DNA of 64,000 nt from Halomonas sp. CUBES01 (lineage in GTDB: Bacteria > Pseudomonadota > Gammaproteobacteria > Pseudomonadales > Halomonadaceae). The notes beneath the pieces were generated by a model. That model was not told the DNA's origin, ran no database searches, and saw only the letters and a program-made list of their open reading frames with translations. A program made the translations under genes and the position numbers. Below, piece by piece: positions 61,069 to 64,000 of this stretch; within the stretch, counting starts at the first letter, position 1, and every line of letters starts with the position of its first letter. Where the stretch lies: positions 62,001-126,000 of the forward strand of contig NZ_JAJLLW010000006.1 in the NCBI RefSeq assembly GCF_020991005.1. The letters are read 5' to 3'.

Positions 61069-62424
61069 ATGTTAGCCAAGCGATGGAGGTGCCGGTGGCG
61101 CCTGCGTGGAAGCGCGTTACTGGTAGGCGTGATGCTTATTGTCGTCGCCTTGCCGCTTCAGGCGGCCAACCCTCGCTATGCGGGCATGGTTGTCGATCTG
61201 GATGAAGGCGAAGTGCTGTACGCCGAGAATGAAGACGCCAGACGCTATCCGGCCTCGCTGACCAAGGTCATGACGCTCTATCTCACCTTTGAAGCGCTTG
61301 AGCAAGGTCGGCTGCAGCTCGATCAGCCGCTGCCGGTGTCTTCTCAGGCCGCCTCCATGCCAGCCTCCAAGCTATGGCTCTCCCCGGGCAGCTCGATTCT
61401 TGTCGACGAGGCCATCCGTGCCCTGGCGGTGCGCTCGGCCAACGATGTGGCCGTGGTCGTGGCCGAGGCGCTGGGTGGCAGCGAGCGACGCTTTGCCCAG
61501 CTGATGACCGCCAAGGCGCGTGAGTTGGGCATGCGCAACACCACCTTTCGCAACGCCTCGGGGCTGCCCGATGATCGCCAGATCACCACGGCACGCGACA
61601 TGGTCACGCTGGCGGTGCGCGTGATGCAGGACTTTCCCGACTACTACCATTATTTTGGCCTGCAGGAATTCACCTACCGGGGCACCCGGCACACCAGTCA
61701 TAATCGCCTGGTGCGCAACTATCCCGGCGCCGACGGCCTTAAAACCGGTTTCATTCGCGCCTCAGGGTTCAATGTCATCACCACCGCCAAGCGCGGTGAC
61801 CGTCGGCTGATGGGCATTGTCATGGGCGGGTTCACCGCGCAGTCCCGGGACAAGCACATGACCAGCCTGCTGAACCGCAGCTTTGTCCGGGCCGCGTTGC
61901 GCGATCAGCAAAACTTCGTATCCGATCTCAGTTTCTCCGCTGAGTACATGGCGTTTGCGCCATCCTCCACGCCAGCCCCTACCCGTGATGCCCCACCGGC
62001 TGCAGCGCCGGTCTCGACGCCTGAGCAACCTGCGGTGGTTGCCACCTACACGCCGGCTTCAGCCCCCTCCGAGTCGGTCTCGGCCCCGTCGGCGGTCGAT
62101 GAGCCGGATCGCCAGCCCCAAGAGGATCCGCTACAGGCTTTTATCGAGCGTGAGCGCGTCATGGCGGCGCGTGCGGCCGCTGGCGGCTGGGGTATTCAGG
62201 TCGGCGCCTTCAGCCAGGAGGATCAGGCCCAGCGCTACGCCCGTGAAGCCGCTGATTATTTATCCCGTGACGTGGGTGGCCAGGTGGCCGTCGACGCATC
62301 GGCTGGCCAGCGTCCGGTATTTCGCGCCCGGCTGATGGCGCTGGAAGAACCGCAGGCCCGCCAGGCCTGCGAACAGCTACGCTCTCGAGGAATGGATTGC
62401 ATGGTGGTCAACGCCAGTCTGTAA
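61069..62424 (+). CDS. D-alanyl-D-alanine carboxypeptidase with SPOR domain
   Basis: This periplasmic penicillin-binding enzyme trims the last D-Ala of peptidoglycan peptides. A signal peptide (residues 1-32, ending LQA) precedes the S11 peptidase domain with S63-L-T-K66, S123-A-N125 and K225-T-G227. A Pro/Ala/Ser-rich linker (about 290-360) leads to a C-terminal SPOR domain (372-451, GGWGIQVGAFSQEDQAQRYA). SPOR binds denuded glycan at the division septum, so it should act there. The usual PBP5 C-terminal beta domain and amphipathic anchor are missing. The ATG has AGGGGG upstream. Confidence 0.92.
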   Translation: MLAKRWRCRWRLRGSALLVGVMLIVVALPLQAANPRYAGMVVDLDEGEVLYAENEDARRYPASLTKVMTLYLTFEALEQGRLQLDQPLPVSSQAASMPASKLWLSPGSSILVDEAIRALAVRSANDVAVVVAEALGGSERRFAQLMTAKARELGMRNTTFRNASGLPDDRQITTARDMVTLAVRVMQDFPDYYHYFGLQEFTYRGTRHTSHNRLVRNYPGADGLKTGFIRASGFNVITTAKRGDRRLMGIVMGGFTAQSRDKHMTSLLNRSFVRAALRDQQNFVSDLSFSAEYMAFAPSSTPAPTRDAPPAAAPVSTPEQPAVVATYTPASAPSESVSAPSAVDEPDRQPQEDPLQAFIERERVMAARAAAGGWGIQVGAFSQEDQAQRYAREAADYLSRDVGGQVAVDASAGQRPVFRARLMALEEPQARQACEQLRSRGMDCMVVNASL

Positions 62425-62438
62425 TGCGGTAGTGTGAC

Positions 62439-62480
62439 AGCACCCCGCCAGAGGCTATTTGGCGGGGTGCTTTGCTTTTT
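62439..62480 (+). terminator. Terminator after the carboxypeptidase gene
   Basis: AGCACCCCGCC and GGCGGGGTGCT pair perfectly over 11 bases around an 11-base loop, followed by TTGCTTTTT. It lies 14 bases after the stop and 26 bases before the transporter gene. Confidence 0.9.
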
Positions 62481-62505
62481 GGCAGGGAATAAAAAGGAGG
62501 TCACG

Positions 62506-63381
62506 GTGACGACGTCCCTGAAGGGTATCCTCTGCATGTGTCTGGGCGTCCTGTTCCTGGCGCTGGGGGATGCTGTGTCTAAATGGCTGGGCGAGGTTCA
62601 TTCGCCGCTGCAGATCATTTTTTTCCGTGCCCTGATCTCGCTGCCGCTGATTGCCTTGCTTGCCCACTTTGCCGGCGGGGTGCGCAAGCTGCGCACGCGG
62701 CGACCGGGTGTTCACCTGCTGCGCGGGCTCATCTATACCGCCACCATGGTGTGTTTCGTGCTGGGGCTGACGCTGCTGCCGCTTGCTGAGGCCACCGCGA
62801 TTGCCTTTGTGGCGCCGCTTTTTGTCACCCTGCTGTCGGTACCCCTGCTGGGTGAACGCATCGAGCCCCCCGTGCTGATTGCCTCCCTGGTGGGGTTTGT
62901 CGGCGTGCTGATTGTGGTTCGCCCCAATGGCGACGCGTTCCAGCCGGGTGCCTTGGCGCTGGTAGGCGCGGCGCTGTTTTACGCCCTGATGATGATTACC
63001 GCTCGGCGTTATGGCGCCCGGGAACACCTCTGGGCGATGCTGTTTTACATGACCTGTGTGCCCCTGGTGGTGACCGCAGCGACCTTGCCGTGGGTCTGGC
63101 AGACGCCGCAGCCCTGGCACTGGGCAGGGTTCTTTGCCTCGGGCGTGCTGGGCGTCGCCGCCACCGCTTTCATTACCCTGGCCTTTCGCTTTGCTCCGGC
63201 GGCGATTGCCGCACCGTTTGATTACACCGCCATGCTTTGGGCCGTACTGCTCGGCTGGTGGTTCTGGGGAGAGTTGCCCGACCTGTGGGTGTGGGTCGGC
63301 AGCGCCTTGATCATGGCCAGCGGCCTGGCGATTGCCTACCACGATCGGCGCACGACCCTGAAGCGTCGCCCCACGGCCTGA
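62506..63381 (+). CDS. EamA/DMT family transporter
   Basis: This 291-residue protein has about ten membrane segments in two EamA repeats, the drug/metabolite transporter fold. RGLIYTATMVCFVLGLTLLP and LAEATAIAFVAPLFVTLLS are the first-repeat signature. The substrate is unknown; relatives export amino acids or metabolites. The start is GTG at 62506 with a perfect AAGGAGG five bases upstream. An upstream ATG lies inside the terminator and is rejected. It converges on thiE with three bases between the stops. Confidence 0.9.
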   Translation: MTTSLKGILCMCLGVLFLALGDAVSKWLGEVHSPLQIIFFRALISLPLIALLAHFAGGVRKLRTRRPGVHLLRGLIYTATMVCFVLGLTLLPLAEATAIAFVAPLFVTLLSVPLLGERIEPPVLIASLVGFVGVLIVVRPNGDAFQPGALALVGAALFYALMMITARRYGAREHLWAMLFYMTCVPLVVTAATLPWVWQTPQPWHWAGFFASGVLGVAATAFITLAFRFAPAAIAAPFDYTAMLWAVLLGWWFWGELPDLWVWVGSALIMASGLAIAYHDRRTTLKRRPTA

Positions 63382-63384
63382 TGA

Positions 63385-63999
63385 CTATACGCGCTGGAAG
63401 GCGCGTGCCGCCGCCTCGGGATCCGGCTGACCGCAGATCGCCGAGATGACGGCCAACCCGTCAGCACCGGCGCGCTGCACGGCGCTGGCGTGGCTGGCAG
63501 TAAGCCCGCCGATGGCCACGCTGGGTAGCGGGCAGGCGTTGACCAGAGAGGCCAGGCCGCCAAAGCCGATGGGCTGGGCGTGATCCTGCTTGCTGGGCGT
63601 GGCAAATACCGGCCCGATGCCAACGTAATCCAGCAGATCGATGGGCAATGCCTGAAGCTGTTCAACGGCGTTGATCGACAGCCCCAGGATGGCGTCCGGC
63701 CCCATCGCCTGGCGGGCCTGGCGCACGTCGGTGTCGCTCTGGCCAACGTGCAGCCCATCCGCCTGGCTGGCCAGCGCCACCTCGAGACGGTCATTGATGA
63801 TCAGCGGCACGCCGCTACCCGCCAGCAGGGCTTTCAGGCGCCTAGCCTGGTCGATCATCTGCGCATTGCTTGCCTGTTTGTCGCGCAGCTGGACGATGCT
63901 GACCCCGCCCCGCACGGCCTCGCTGACGGTGTTTTCAAGGCCGTAGTGTTGGCACAGTGCCGCATCGGTCACCAGGTAAAGGGATAGATCAAGCGGCAT
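63385..63999 (-). CDS. thiE: Thiamine-phosphate synthase
   Basis: ThiE joins hydroxymethylpyrimidine diphosphate and carboxythiazole phosphate to thiamine monophosphate. The TIM-barrel motifs LYLVTDAAL, VSIVQLRDKQ, LIINDRLEVALASQADGLHV, VGIGPVFATPSKQD and AIGGL are conserved. The length of 204 residues is typical. Its ATG lies one base from the window edge, so an earlier start cannot be excluded, though the N-terminus MPLDLSLYLVTD fits the family. Confidence 0.95.
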   Translation of the reverse strand: MPLDLSLYLVTDAALCQHYGLENTVSEAVRGGVSIVQLRDKQASNAQMIDQARRLKALLAGSGVPLIINDRLEVALASQADGLHVGQSDTDVRQARQAMGPDAILGLSINAVEQLQALPIDLLDYVGIGPVFATPSKQDHAQPIGFGGLASLVNACPLPSVAIGGLTASHASAVQRAGADGLAVISAICGQPDPEAAARAFQRV

Positions 64000-64000
64000 G

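Noticed and set aside
62434..62505. Upstream ATG for the EamA transporter
   Set aside because: It would run through the preceding terminator hairpin. The GTG at 62506 has a consensus ribosome site.

Overview
The window is a GC-rich piece of a gammaproteobacterial chromosome. The fabA-fabB pair, the order birA-coaX-tRNA cluster-secE-nusG-rplKAJL-rpoBC, the uninterrupted str, S10, spc and alpha ribosomal operons, and the close likeness of many proteins to Pseudomonas and E. coli homologues suggest an Oceanospirillales-type organism. Halomonadaceae is my best guess, but this is inference because no rRNA gene lies in the window.

Region 1 (1-6.1 kb) holds the end of ssb, a degenerate RmlD-like protein, plsC, the convergent fabA-fabB operon for unsaturated fatty acid synthesis, and a membrane-anchored PAS-GGDEF-EAL protein. 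Region 2 (6.1-16.05 kb) is the main accessory region. A tightly overlapped minus-strand operon encodes a LitR-like MerR regulator, a CPD photolyase, a SnoaL-like protein, an SDR, an FAD oxidoreductase, DUF1365, a Cfa-family methyltransferase and DUF2878. Beside it lie a second FAD oxidoreductase and a divergent TIGR01777 epimerase. This looks like a light or singlet-oxygen induced membrane-lipid modification island. By hand alignment its regulator lacks the residues that bind vitamin B12, and its Cfa homologue has changed bicarbonate-site residues, so the signal and the lipid product may both differ from the textbook versions.

Region 3 (16-25.5 kb) holds rapA, a membrane-anchored TlpA-type thioredoxin, a small membrane protein, and a branched-chain amino acid type ABC transporter whose binding-protein gene converges on the livGFHM operon. 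Region 4 (25.7-30.4 kb) holds typA/bipA, birA, coaX and tRNA genes for Tyr, Gly, Thr and Trp. The tuf copy that usually follows the Thr tRNA is absent.

Region 5 (30.4-60.9 kb) is the transcription and translation core: secE, nusG, rplK, rplA, rplJ, rplL, rpoB, rpoC; rpsL, rpsG, fusA, tuf; rpsJ to rplP to rpsQ; rplN to rpmJ; rpsM, rpsK, rpsD, rpoA, rplQ. Strong promoters, terminators and candidate autoregulatory leaders are visible between blocks. Region 6 (61-64 kb) holds a D,D-carboxypeptidase with a SPOR domain, an EamA/DMT transporter and thiE. I saw no CRISPR array, insertion sequence or prophage.
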